Positions 12,031 to 23,686 of a stretch of 64,000 nt of DNA are shown in pieces (the first letter of the stretch is position 1; every line of letters starts with the position of its first letter). This DNA is from Anthoceros angustus (taxonomy: Eukaryota > Streptophyta > Anthocerotopsida > Anthocerotales > Anthocerotaceae). The stretch spans positions 124,001-188,000 of the forward strand of contig MU008188.1 in the NCBI GenBank assembly GCA_010909165.1, read 5' to 3'. The translations under genes were made by a program, and so were the position numbers. Under the pieces are notes generated by a model, which was not told where the DNA came from, did not search any database, and saw nothing but the letters and a program-made list of their open reading frames with translations.

Positions 12031-15000
12031 CTTGAAATTCAAGTTTGAAGGCTGTGGCAACATCTTTACTCTGGTCTGTTGGGGAATGAAAAAAAGTTTT
12101 TGCTGAATGGTTTGTATGCATGTTTTTTGCTGTTTTCGCTGTGGTTTCTTTGGGGCTTCTTTGCTTTCTTTGTTCACTTCACATCTCACTCTTGGAAAGG
12201 CATTTTTGTTTCGTGAAGGTTGTGGTATTCTCTCTAACATGGACGATGTCGATCTCTCTAACAATGGAGGATTTACAAGAATAACAATGTATAGATTTAA
12301 GGAGTGTTCTGTGTTACATCTCCCACTGTCCTTTTCTCTTAGATTGTCTTATAATCAACTGTCAGACCTTCCAGCAGGTTTTCATCTGGAATTCGCAAAC
12401 ACAATGTAAGTGTCAAGATTGTCAATTGATTCTCTGTTAGTATACTAGTTTTTTTTGAATGAATTTGACTTTTCTGTGTTCATTGCAGATGGCTCCCAAA
12501 AGAAAACCCAGTCCTGGACGGGAAAAACAAGGATCCACGGCGAAGTCATGGCCAAGCCATACAAGGCAACGTGTCAAATCAGTTCTCCTGCGCAACTCAT
12601 CCTGCGGGATGATGGTAAAGTTGATGGTGTCTTGGTGCACGGAAGGAACTTATTTAGTTCCAAAAGACATTCCCAAACCGCCAAGGCACTTCTCATCCAA
12701 GAAGGATGCTCGGCGTGCGGTGAGTTTGAGAAGAGAGAAGGGTGGACACTCGACAGTGGCATTGGTTGAAGGTCCTCTTGCGAGATTACTAACTATGTCC
12801 CGATGTCGAGAGAGGGGTCCGGTTTGTGGGGAGAATGATTTCTTGATAGATCCCATGGTTGTGAGTCTTGCCAAAGCACAGAGTCTAGAGATTTGTGTGG
12901 TGAGAACAGATGCTTTACATGGCGCGTTTTCCATACTGTTGTGGTTCGACCACAGGTCATCCACGATCAAGAAGTGCTTGATATGTTTGAGAGGCTAAAG
13001 TGTGATGATCCGAAGATGACTTTGCCATGGGTATGGAGGAAATTGATGATGAAGCAATTTTAGAGGCGGTTTGATTAGTCCCTGTGAATGATGCTTTGAG
13101 TGGTGGGAGGATAGGTCAAGCAAATTAAGTCGTGGTCGGCCTTTATGAAAGTGAGTGGGGTCGGGGATGGGATAGTCTTGAGGATATCCTCACAAGGATC
13201 TAAATTATTGATATCCTTTTTCCATCAAGTTGAATCAAGGACAGGAGATTTTCTCCGAAGCGTAAGTAGTGATGTTTTTTTGTTGATTTTGATATTTTGA
13301 CTTTTTCACATGGTGATTCGTCTTCTTGTGCGGTTGATGTCTTTCTTTCGTGGTTTTAATTTTAACAAGGAAGTGCATTGAACCAAAGCCGGCTTGGTTA
13401 CGATGTTCGATGATCAACATGTTTCATGGAATTTTCCATGGGTCCCAGCGCGTTGGTTGCGTCCATGAAAATCAAGGACCTTGGGATTGTGTCATGTCGA
13501 AAAGAGGTGAAGTTGATTTCGATGATGATGAGCGATTCTTTCACGAGATCATCAATGCTCATTTGGTGAGGCTCAAAAAGGTAATATTGTTGGTTTTTGT
13601 GCACTGATTGTTCATTTATGGTCTTTAAACACAGGTCTTATATTGTTTTGCGGTGTGCATATTTTTGCATGACCGGGTTTGGAGTTCGAGGTGGTGAAGA
13701 GTTACATAACACTCATTAGGGACTTCTCGTTTCGTGATTCGAGGACCTTTTTATTTGGTATGTTTTGGTTTTTGTTTCTTTGTATGTTTTGATGTTTTGA
13801 TGTCTTGTATTAAGCTCGCTTTCATTTGCGGTATGAAGAGCGGCTTTCAAAAATTACAAAGTGGACATGAAGAATTACGAGTGAGCATTTAGTCAAAGGT
13901 CAAGATCTGACGGGATGTTATCGAAACTTTTAAATTGTGAACACTCTCGTGCAAGCGACAAAAATCATCAATTCGGGGTTTTTCAATTCAACATAACCCA
14001 AGATCAAATGTAAGTTTGTTGTTATTGGGCTTAAGTTTTGTGGTTTTGTATTTACTATTTTTTTTGGCTAGGCTTGGTATGCAAAACTCCGTGTTTCAAA
14101 AAGGAATGTTGTCAAGGTTCATGAAGACCATTTGAAGCGGTGGGCTTGTTGGCTATTACACCAATAAGAAATGTGTAACAATGATTACGTTTGTGATGGC
14201 TCGGTGCCTTGATCTTTGGGAGAAGTGTGGCCGCCATAAAGCGGATCTTTTGGATTCTCAAGGTAATATGTTTTGAAAGCTTGTGACATTTGAGTCCTTT
14301 GTATGTTCCTTCTGTTCGATATGGTTTTGCGAGATATGGCCGATGCAGTCAAGCAAAGCAGGCAGACAAGAGTCCTTGTTCACAGTGAGCGGCGATCCTA
14401 TCGAGAGCTTTTGAGCGAAGAAGAATCGGATGCGGGATGATTTAAGGGTGTTCTTCCTCATGTTGAATGTGACTCGAAATTGTATTTTAGTCGGCTGAAG
14501 ATCGGCACCTTGGAGTGCAACGTTAACAATGTAAGTGTTTGAGATTTGTTGCAAGTTTGTAGGGACTTATCAAAATCCTGTGTCCTGACTTGTTTTTTGT
14601 GTGTTAGGTCTCTGTGGCCACTCCTGTTGTTCATCATGAAAGCAGACCTCTGAACAATGTCAGCACCGAACTGAGTTTTTCTGCACCATGTGGTCCACTG
14701 TTTCCTGAAGTTCAGGTTGGTATTGTCAGGTTCCTTGGTTGCAGTCTGGCCATGTTGGATGATCTGTTTTAATCATCTTGGTCTTTTGTTATTCGGCGGT
14801 GGGAGGCGTGGTGTTTTGGTTGCAAACATACCTCCAGCGATGGCCAAGGCATCCGGATGGATAACGACCAACAGGTGTTCTAGTGAAATTCCATATGTTG
14901 ACAAGGTTGATTCTTTGTCATTTGTTGTTTTCACTTCTTTTGGAGTTTCGATTATGTTTATCTTGGCGGTTGTGAATCCTGCGACTAGTGGGCGACCTTT

Positions 15001-15600
15001 TGTCCCTCATTTCAACATTGATCTGACTCGAGGGAAGTCGATGGTCCCTGTTGGAGGGCATTGTGCATAGTGAGTGTGATCGGTCATGAAGTTAACCGGA
15101 CGAGTGTGGTAGCACCTCTGGATATTGTATTGACTGTGGGCAAATGGAAATGGAAGTGGTGGACTTCTTTGAGATGCTTGGTGCAGGGGTGGAGTATGAT
15201 AAACGAAGCGAAATTGGAGTTTCGGCAAAAGGATTTGGAGGCTCTTATAGAGAGGCAGGCGTAGCGGTTGAATTACGAGTCTCTAAGCAAGAGAAAGCCC
15301 TTGAGATTGAGGCGGAAATGTGGAGAGGAGACAAGAGCACATTAAGCATCAAGAGAAAGCTGGCGGCAGATGGCAAGAGGTTCAAGATTGCGGTGGAAAA
15401 AGAAACGGGAGCGGAAGAATGTGCCTCGAGATATTTGCCGCTATCTGCGAAAATCCGTCGGGATTGGTAAGTTTTCTTATATTAATGTCAGTACATTGAA
15501 AATCAATGGTTGTATTTTATTAGGTTGTCACCTTGCGAAGAGGACAATTTCGTCCAAGTCCTCGGCTTCATCAATTGGTTGCCAATTATGATAATCTTTG
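12030..15600 (+). pseudogene. Decayed intron-containing unit of unknown family
   Basis: Exon-like blocks alternate with U-rich blocks, with plausible junctions. Acceptors include TTCATTGCAG before the ATG at 12489, AACACAG near 13635 and GTGTGTTAG near 14608. Donors include AAG|GTAATA at about 13580 and 14262 and AAT|GTAAGT at about 14527. Readable pieces include a basic start (MAPKRKPSPGREK) at 12489, VLDMFERLKCDDPKMTLPWVW near 12970-13040, and a charged segment near 15150-15470 containing VSKQEKALEIEAEMWRGDK. Isolated stops break most blocks. I cannot name a family; a host-gene-like DNA transposon protein is one possibility. Borders are approximate. Confidence 0.35.
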
Positions 15601-16183
15601 AAGCCAATCAAGCCAAGTGGTCGTGAAAATTACGTTTTCAATCATATAATTATGATCAATTTCCCTAAATAAGGTGAGTATCATTTAAGTATTTGCTATG
15701 ATTATTCCTGTGTTTTCTAGTATCGTAATCACGGTTTGTGTCTTTTTTTCGTTTTGTTTGTAGGTTCCATTGTTGTTGAAGTAGAGTTCAATCTATTCAA
15801 TCATTTACTCTTCATTAGTTGAATTTGTATTTCATGCCATTACGGATATACAGAAACTCGCAAAGAAAAGGTTTCTTTGTTGGTTTTGTATATCCCGGAT
15901 CCGCATGAATATTATTTAACAGAAATGTTTTGTCGATTAGCGATTTTGGTGGGATTTCTAGAATGAGCTTCTACTAGACGCAGCTGGTATTCACTTGGTC
16001 GTCATTTTTTCTACTCTAGTGCTCCATTTTCTACCTTGATGGTAGACTATTTTTACCCCGCCTGGCATGTTTTCTACCATATTGTAATGAATTTTACTAT
16101 ATTGGGTAAAAAAATGACCAAAAGGTCAATTCTCTCTCTAAAAATTCACCTGCACTACCCCGGAGAAAAATCAACTGGGCGCG
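15601..16183. other. AT-rich stretch with no gene recognised
   Basis: The sequence is AT-rich without coding signal. A CTACTCTAG/CTACCTTGATGGTAG/CTACCATAT series near 16010-16085 resembles degenerate short repeats. Nothing else was seen. Confidence 0.35.
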
Positions 16184-16395
16184 TTGAGGCCCCAGACGAG
16201 GCCGCGACTTTACGTTCCCATAGCCTCAGGAATGCCCCTGATCGCTTCCTTTACAATTTTGCGGGATCTCGGACTCACCGCAAGCAACTGCCTCAAGCTG
16301 ACCACAAATTCGCGATCAAGCAATGCATCAGCGAAACCTGAGATTTTATCTGACAAGGTGTCCTCCCCGTTTGCAGCCCTGACGCTGGTCGATTT
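16184..16395 (-). mobile_element. Ty3/gypsy fragment (region just upstream of protease)
   Basis: The minus strand reads DKISGFADALLDREFVV and then LLAVSPRSRKIVKEAIRGIPE. The latter matches, with one or two changes, the plus-strand sequence at 43,515-43,580 that leads directly into the gypsy protease. The fragment is about 210 bp with no other gypsy parts adjacent, so it is a truncated relic next to the copia LTR that starts at about 16,397. Confidence 0.7.
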
Positions 16396-16396
16396 T

Positions 16397-16606
16397 AATA
16401 TAAACAGGAAATGCAGATTAATAACAATATTAATTGTATTACATTGCATCTTACTATATATGTAAAGAATACACACAAACTGAAGTTCGTAATAGTTTTA
16501 AGCTAGAAACCAAAAGCCATGCCTTTACCAAAAGACGTAACCCTAATGAAACGTTATGACCCTTTAAAATAACTTAAGTGAATGAACCCTAAACATGATT
16601 CCAACA
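16397..16606 (-). repeat. 3' LTR of a minus-strand copia element (probable)
   Basis: Read on the minus strand, a polypurine-like CAAGTGGGAGTAAAGG is followed by TGTTGGAATC, the standard copia LTR start; this places the LTR start at 16,606. Homology to a gypsy fragment stops at about 16,395, which gives the other border. The length of about 210 bp is typical of short copia LTRs. The 5' partner LTR is absent because the element is truncated at 19,364. Confidence 0.5.
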
Positions 16607-16899
16607 CATCTATTCCTTTACTCCCACTTGTTGGTCATGATTCATTTGCATTTTGTCTTGAGAATTGTCGCGTCTTTGCCGTAATTCAGCTGGGTTGTCT
16701 TTAGTCTTCAAGCGCATAGCAACCACATCCTTGGTTACGCTCCACCTTCCAGTCCGCGATTGAATCAAGATGATCTCGCCGATGCAGGAACACATGCGGT
16801 GCGGTGATAAGGTGCGCCGCCTACATAACGTTCAGCCTCTTCACGTCCCAAGTATTATCTGAGCTGTTGAGGCGTAGAATCGCGCACCTCCTGTCAATC

Positions 16900-17742
16900 A
16901 TGGCATCTTCCGGTTCTGATTCTGATGCTGCTCCCAAGACCCGCCAAGAGCGCGATGCCCTAGGGAGGTTTGCACCTAGGACAACTACCAAGATCGAGAC
17001 GGGTGTTGAGAACAAGGCGTCCTGCAGCAAGCGAGGGGTTGGAAGGCCGAAAGGGACAACAAAGGAAGTTTTGGAGCGGCGCAAGGTTGAAGGCCTCAGA
17101 ACTCGTCAGGATATAAGCCCTCCTTCCTCTTCTCCGTCGCCAAAGGCTGAGCGCACCTGTCTGGTTAGAATTCTGAACCTGGATTTTGCCTACTATGATA
17201 ATGGCTCCACCCACCATGTGCCTGTGAAGTTTCCCAAGCCTAAACACTGCAATGAGAAGACTCAGATTGTGAGCTGTGGCTCACTGAGGCACCCATGCTC
17301 ACCAATCTGGTACAAAGTCTGGATCGGGCTCACAGAACTGAAGATGAGACGCGTGAAAGTCAGAAAGTGCAGGTTCATTCCTGCTCATGTCATCAGCACG
17401 TACAGTAAGTTGCTGGTCCCTGCATCTTTCACCGCACCAAGTCCTGTTGCTGATAACTTCCAGGAAGAGGGTTGCTAACATGTGGTTTTGTTTCCTGATG
17501 TGTGTGTAGAGTCCACTAAGAGGATCAAAAGAGAGGCCAGGCAGAAAGATAAGCAGAAAGTTGAGGAAGCACCATCCAGAAAAAGAAACCACTCAAGTTC
17601 CATTGAAGAACTGTCACCCGGTAGCCGTTACAACCAATACTGCATCAAAGATGAGTCTACTTCCGAATCCTTGCAGTCTGGAGACGAAATAGACTTTGGA
17701 TACACTTCTGTTTTTTATGGCTGTGACTCACCGGAGTTTTAG
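16900..17742 (+). CDS. Two-exon basic nuclear-type protein with AT-hook-like motif, antisense inside a copia element
   Basis: The ATG at 16,900 opens exon 1 (16,900-17,404), which ends at a perfect A|GTAAGT donor. Exon 2 (17,510-17,742) starts after TGTGTGTAG. The junction completes an AAG codon and the frame runs to TAG, giving 245 residues. The N-terminus is Ser/Asp rich (MASSGSDSDAAPK), followed by RDALGRFAPR. An AT-hook-like core KRGVGRPKGTTKE lies near residues 46-58. A central block with WYKVWIGLTELKMRRVKVRK precedes a basic tail (KRIKREARQKDKQK) and an acidic Ser-rich C-terminus. It lies antisense between the pol stop (17,757) and 3' LTR (16,606) of a copia element, 14 bases from the pol end. 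The intron is in the antisense orientation, so the element's own RNA would keep it. A captured host gene or an additional antisense ORF are both possible. No family is recognised; DNA binding is inferred from the motif only. Confidence 0.65.
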
Positions 17743-17756
17743 AGCTAGGTTCTGGT

Positions 17757-19364
17757 TTAGACTAAGCTGGATGAGAGAGCTTGTTCCTCTCCCATGCCAA
17801 GACGCTGGATGTGCTTGTAGTGAGCATCTCTGCTCAGAGCCTTAGTGAGTATGTCGGCCGGGTTCTCTTGTGTTGGGACATACTGAAGCTCAATTTTGCC
17901 TTCTGCTACAAGTCCTCTTATATAGTGATATTCAACTTCAACATGTTTCGTGCGTGCGTGGAATACTGGATTCTTAGCTAGAGCCATCGAACCTTGGTTG
18001 TCTGTGTGAATAGTCGTGCAAGTTGGGATTGGTATTCCCAACTCTCTGAAAAGTAACTTACACCATACTATTTCCTTGGTGCGATCGGAGCGCGATACTC
18101 GCTTACATGAAGATAAAACAGCGATTGGTTGCTTTTAGAGCATACTAGCCCTGCAGCAATCGAAATCACATAGCCTGACACTAATTTTCTACTATCAATA
18201 TCACCAGCGTAATTGATGCGTAGAGACTTCAAGGTCCAATGCTTTTCCTTTTTGGTATTTATACGTAATGCCCATTTTGGCTGTGCCTTTCAGGTATCTG
18301 AAGACACTTTTAAGACTTGTCCAAATGTTCATCACAGGTTTTCCAAGAATTATGGATACACTTGTGGTATATGCTATTTCAAGCCTTGTTGTGTTGCTTG
18401 CATATATTAGCTTGCCAACGCCCTGTTTGTAAGGTATGCCTTTCATCTGCTCTTTCTCATCACGAGTAGAAGGTGACATCATTTTACTTAACTTCTGACC
18501 AGTTGGCATAGGTGTTGATGCAGGCTTTGCATCCTTAAGGCCAAGTTGCTCAGCACAATCAAGAAGGTAACGTGGTTGAGTCAAAGTCATAACACGTGCT
18601 TCCCTGTTTCTTTGAATGTGTATGCGAAGACAACTTTGTAAAGGTCCTAAATAGGACATCTTGAACTTTGTGGCTAACACATCTGTAATGCTTGTAATGA
18701 AAACTTGGCTGTTACTGGATAAGATTAGATCATCCACGTACACTGCCAGATAGCATATAACATCTCCTTTAAGATATATGTATAAACTGCTGTCAGCCTG
18801 ACTCTTAGTAAATCCAAGCTCTAGCAGTTCTGTGTCTAAGGTAGCATTCCATTTCATAGCTGATTGCTTTAAACCATATAAGCACTTGATCAGTCTGCAA
18901 GCATGGTTTTCCTTACCCTTCACTTCATATCCTGGTGGCTGCTGCATGTATATTTCAGTGTCTAATTTGCCATACAAGGCTGTTTTGACATCATACATTT
19001 GTAACTCATAATTGTAATGTGTGGATATGGCCAGGAGAATTCGGAGTGTTGACAGCTTTACAACTGGAGCAAAGGTTTCAAGGTAGTCCAAGCCAGGGAC
19101 TTGGGAGAAACCCCTCGCCACCAAACAAGCTTTATACCTGTCGAAGGTACCGTCTGCCTTAACTTTTAGTTTAAACACCCATTTGCACGAAACTAGTTTT
19201 CTGTCTGAAGGTAATTCCACAAGCTCCCATGTTCCGTTCTCCATCAAGGAGTCATACTCTGACTGAATTGCTTTTTCCCAGTCTTTGTGATCAGGTCTAC
19301 TCAACGCCTCTTCATAGGACTGAGGTTCAATAGGGTCCAGAGAGGTTGCAGCATTGATTGTCAC
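17757..19364 (-). pseudogene. Ty1/copia RT and RNase H, 5'-truncated
   Basis: The RT block (19,364-18,201) is open for 387 codons. It begins with YEEALSRPDHKDWEKAI and SCKWVFKLK, followed by ARGFSQVPGLDYLETFAPV, YGLKQSAMKWN and the catalytic YVDDLIL. RNase H continues through AGDIDSRKLVSGYVISIA (about 18,185-18,130). A short frameshifted stretch follows near 18,090, then DNQGSMALAKNP, ARTKHVEVEYHYIR and PADILTKAL, ending at 17,757. Integrase, protease and gag are missing: at about 19,368 the sequence switches to gypsy gag. The RT is well preserved for a relic, but the element cannot be autonomous. Polarity and order fit a minus-strand copia whose 3' LTR is at 16,606. Confidence 0.9.
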
Positions 19365-19375
19365 ATGGGAAGAAG

Positions 19376-20480
19376 AAACGCGAGGAAGACGAGGAGCTTG
19401 ATCGCCTCGATCCTTTCCTCTTCTTATGACTTCGCCTCTTCTTCCTCCTTCTCCCCAACTCGGCCGATTCCCATTCCTCAGCCAATCGGAGGGCTCCTGC
19501 CAACGTCTTAGTCCTGTGTCTGCAGTGTACCTCCATTTTCCGGGACAATCCGCTCACAAACCAATCCAGCGCTTGCTCTTGTGAGTACCCAGAGGTAGGT
19601 GGGTCCCCCTGCCTCTCGGGTGCACACTTTGGAACTCAATCCAGGTATCCATAGAACCTCTCCACATAATCAAACAGGGATTCTCTCTTTTTCCTACGGA
19701 GGGTCCTCAGCTTTGCCAAAGTATGGTGCGCGTAACTGAGCCCTCGGAACCGATTCAAGAAGGCTGCTTTGAGAGCTTCCCAATCCGTTGGGGCCACCAT
19801 GCTGTAGGTGCGACCATACCACTGTTGTGCATGCCCCCTCAGCATTCCAGGAAAGATGCGCAGTCGATCGGCGACTCCATCCTCCAAATTAGCGTGGGAA
19901 ACGTGCTCAAAAGTTCTCACAAACGCCTCCGCGTCATCGCCCTTCTTCTTCTACTTGAATTATTTGGTTGTGGGTGGGGTGGCCCCTCCTCCTCCACTCC
20001 ACTCATGTTGCTCGTCCGGCGTTGCTTCTATGCTTCTTCCTCGGGACGAGAGCGGTCGGGATCTTTGGGTGAAATTCTGACCAAGGGTAGCGACCTCCCC
20101 TGGTCGTCCCAAGATCAGTGAGTGAGATCGATCGCGTTGGCCAAATCCTCGACCAAACTGAAACTCCCCACTCTTGACGACCTCGTCGTGCATTGTCGGA
20201 GATGGGTGTGGATTCGCCGCTCGAGGTCAACGTCGGGAAATTCCGGCGTGATGTGAGTCGTCGGCTCGGAGGATGTCCTCCTCACCGACACCAACACTTC
20301 CTCCACCACCTCCTTCTCTCGGTCGTGATCTCGCCTTCTTCCTCTCCGTCTCATCGTCCGCCCTCTCGCCGCGTCGTGCAGCGACCTCCTCTTCTTTCGC
20401 CGTGGCCGCTTCCTCTGTTGTCGGCCGGGTGGCGGCGGCGGCAGTCTCTCAGCGATTCCTCGTGAGGCGTAAATCTCTTG
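19376..20480 (-). pseudogene. Ty3/gypsy gag, frameshifted
   Basis: On the minus strand the retrotransposon gag core is clear between 19,920 and 19,636: FPGMLRGHAQQWYGRTY, then WEALKAAFLNRFRG and KRESLFDYVERFYGYL. A further block (DWFVSGLSRKMEVHCRHRTKTLAGALRLAEE) continues to about 19,440, then becomes Lys/Ser low complexity. The N-terminal part (20,354-19,960) is spread over several frames with Arg-rich and His/Thr segments. Upstream, at 20,727-20,713, lies the primer-binding site. The gag therefore belongs to the gypsy element whose 5' LTR ends at 20,731. Its pol is not present; the sequence abuts copia RT at about 19,370. Confidence 0.75.
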
Positions 20481-20712
20481 CGTAGTAGCGGTGGGCGACC
20501 TTCCGCTTTTCGAGACCTACGGACATGCAAGCATCCTCATGTCCTCCAACCCAGTTGTTAAGAAGGAAGCAACCCACACCCCTTAGTGTCTCAACCATTC
20601 ACCCCTATGACAACTTAGGGCGCCAAGTTCCTCCTTCACAACATATGGTCAATCAGTCCCTTTGAAAACATTACGCAGCCTAGGAAACCACAAACTTCAA
20701 ACTTCAACAAGT

Positions 20713-20727
20713 CCGACAGCGGCGCCA
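20713..20727 (-). other. Gypsy primer-binding site
   Basis: The minus strand reads TGGCGCCGCTGTCGG three bases after the LTR-terminal CACA. TGGCGCCG with a following T/G-rich part is a common primer-binding sequence of plant gypsy elements. Its position between LTR and gag supports the LTR assignment. Confidence 0.7.
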
Positions 20728-20730
20728 AAA

Positions 20731-22707
20731 TGTGGTAGGGAAAACCGGAGCTTGAGATTCCACTCTAAGCCACACTTATCACTGTCGCAACCCGTCGTTG
20801 GGTTTCGTCCCATGAGACTCGTGTGAAAGTTCGAGGCCTTGTGATGACGATCGCTACTGCGAGACACAATTTCTCGGCCTTCTAAACAAGCAAGGCGCCT
20901 CTACTCTCCCTCTTCGTGCACCACTTGCCTTTTGCTCGAAAAATCACCAATCCTCGACCTACAACGACACAACACAATTGCGAGTCACCTTAGCGAGAGC
21001 CTATCACGGCGCCGGGACCCCATCGCAATTTCGTCCCTACTTCTGACCAATCTTCTCCACCTGTGAGCGCCTTTACTTGCATTTGGGATTCGTCCCTTAG
21101 GCTCTGTGGCCTTCCACTACACTACCCTTCTAATCCTCTACTCATCCTCATCCTCTTCCTCCTATTCTAACCTTAGTTCGGGCTTACTAGATTGACTGGC
21201 CCTTACTGCAGCTGGCACAGGTCGGCCTCCACCAAGAAGTTCTTCCTTGGGCGGTTGCTATGAGTTTGACCAGCGAGCACCTCCGAGTCTTTCCTGTGGA
21301 TCAACCTCAGCCGAGAGTTCCACAGGCATTGCCACACACCCAAAGCAAAGCAATTTCCAGCAACCATTCACAAGGGAGCAACTCGTTTAGGCTTACGTGA
21401 GCAAGTCCTCCACCAAGCACTCCGACCACCGCGATTCCTCTCTGCAGACTGCGTTGGCTCACGGCCGGAAATTCCTTTACAAGGCAAAGGACTGGAGTAT
21501 GGGCGCAAGACATGATACTTTACTTTGTGAAATCCTCCTCCTCTTATAGGAGGCCTTCATACAACCTCCCTTGGTGACCCTACCGCAGTCACCTTTTCCA
21601 ATATTCTATTATTTCCTACCGCCAGCATTTAAGACCTGGCATCTAAGTCTACTATCTGATTCTAGGTAAATTCTATTCTAAAAATTTCACCTAAGACCAT
21701 CCTTGGAGGATGTCAGCTTACATCACCTGTCCTTTCTATTCTTCCATCTAACATTTATGGTCTTTGACCATATCTAGTCCTCATCCTGCTGGGATAGTGA
21801 CGAGTTTGTTGTGGATTGGCTCCCTCGCCCTCCTTTTGCTCTTGCCCCTTCCCAGTCCTTGTCATCTTCCTAATGTGTGGGGCAAGTACAATGCCCCTTC
21901 CTCCAGCTCCGCGAGGCGCGCCTGATTCTCCCATCATCCAAGGCGCCTCTTCCTCCTTGCTCTCCGCCATCTTCCACCCTTGGCACCACGGCCTCACCTC
22001 CTTCCTCCACCAAAGGGCACCTACCGCGGTAGTCGGCGGACTCAAGGGGTAGTCGACCTACCATGGTAGTCCATCCTCTCCTCCTTCTTCTTCTTTTCCA
22101 TCGGTGATGTCTCTCGGGTGGAGATCCTCCTTGCCCCTATCCTCCTGTTTGGTTTGTCCATACGTTGCTTGGAGCATTCTCAAAGAGTCTTTCTCCCCCA
22201 ATCACTGGCCGATGTCTAACTTCTTCGGGCCCTTTTTGCATTGGACTCTTCCCCTGGCCCTGGCTCTTCCCTTATCCGGGGGGTGAGGGAATTTCTTACC
22301 CCTCCCCCTTCCTCGACGGGTCGGACCCCGTCCTTAGTCTCCTCCGGTGGGGTTGTCTCTCCCACCACCTCAGCTGCTCCTCCAGGGGGTATACTACTGG
22401 ACCCCCCGGCTCCTTCATCCTCAGCCCGGGCCTCCTGCCTCCCTCAGCGCCCGGCAGCGCCTACCCGGTAGTCCGGGACTTACAGGCGTGGTTGTCCTCC
22501 ACAGTGATCGGACTACAGGTGGTGGGGCAATCACCACCGTGGTAGGGTGACCCCCGGGAGGGCATCCCCCCTCCTTGCTCTCCGCGCCATCTTCCACCCT
22601 TGGCACCACGGCCTCACCTCCTTCCTCCGATTCTCCAGACTCCTCGGAGTCCATGTCACTCGCGGCCTCATCAAAGTCCGAGGCCTCCGGTTGCACCTGT
22701 TGCAATT
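20731..22707 (-). repeat. Long gypsy LTR, minus orientation, 5'-truncated
   Basis: The LTR 3' end (CCCTACCACA on the minus strand) sits at 20,731 beside the primer-binding site. Sequence from here to about 21,540 matches, in inverse orientation, the plus-strand LTR around 25,560-26,100 and 34,676-34,787. Shared words include GTCTCATGGGACGAAACC and TTGCTCCCTTGTGAATGGTT. A TATA-like CTTATAGGAGG region lies near 21,541. Further up (21,755-22,705) the minus strand encodes Gly/Glu-rich repeats, with the phrase EEGGEAVVPRVEDG occurring twice (near 22,000 and 22,610). Homology stops at 22,707, where a plus-oriented LTR begins head to head. Confidence 0.65.
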
Positions 22708-23686
22708 TGTGGAATGCAAAAGTTTGGGCAACCAGCCCAAAAGAGCCCGAAGACGAACAAGTTTGATTTTTTTTGGCTAGGAACGATTGAAGAAGAGCAT
22801 GCCAAGAAATTTTCTGAGAATCTTAGGCTGCATACAAGGCGGGAGGCGGTCAAGGTTGGTAGGTGCACTCGCCGTGAGTCCTCCTCCACAGCCGTAAGGG
22901 TGAGAAGGGGCCACTCTGTGTATGGCGGAACTACGTAGGTCATCGAACTCTTGGCTAAAAAGGAAATTAGAATAGGGGGAATATCCACTATATATGCTCA
23001 CCAATAGGGGAATAGATGAATAGGATTAATTAGAAAGTAATTGATTCGGGGATATGCATAGGGTAGGGAAAATAGGAAAATAGGAATTTAGGAATGGGAA
23101 ACCCAATCTAGGGTTCACAGGCCTCAGTGTGGCGTACATCTAAAGAGGGCAAAGTGCGACTTGGCTCCTCCACTTCGACAGATGAAGTTGGGACGTAAGG
23201 AGAAGGAGAAGAAAGTGAAGGAAGAGTGTAAACTGCCATCGCCATCGCCGCCGCCGTCAAGACAAGAAGAAGACGGCGGAAAATGAGGAAAGAGAGAGAG
23301 CCCCAGCTGAGCGTGGTGGAGCGGAAGAGGAAGACATCCAGCATCCTGGAGCGTGGGAGTTTTTCGAGCTCGGTGCAACCGTGAGGAGCGCGTCAAACGC
23401 CGGGGTGCTGTAGACGGAGTTTAAAGCCGGGAACCATAGGTCGGAGCATCGAAAGTGTGGGGACTGAGGAAGTCGAAAAAGCAGGAAGGAGCCCCCGATT
23501 GCTTCACCGTGACCCTGCCAAAGTCGAGAGGAAATTGGTGGCGGTGGAAGATTCAAACTGTGGCTAACGTGTCTTTGCCCGTGCTACCACAACAAGGAAG
23601 AGGTGCGCTGAGGTGTGGAACTTTGAAGCTCTCCCGTTGGGAAGTGATTTCCTCCTTTTGAAGCACTTGGAGAGGAGCCAAGCACC

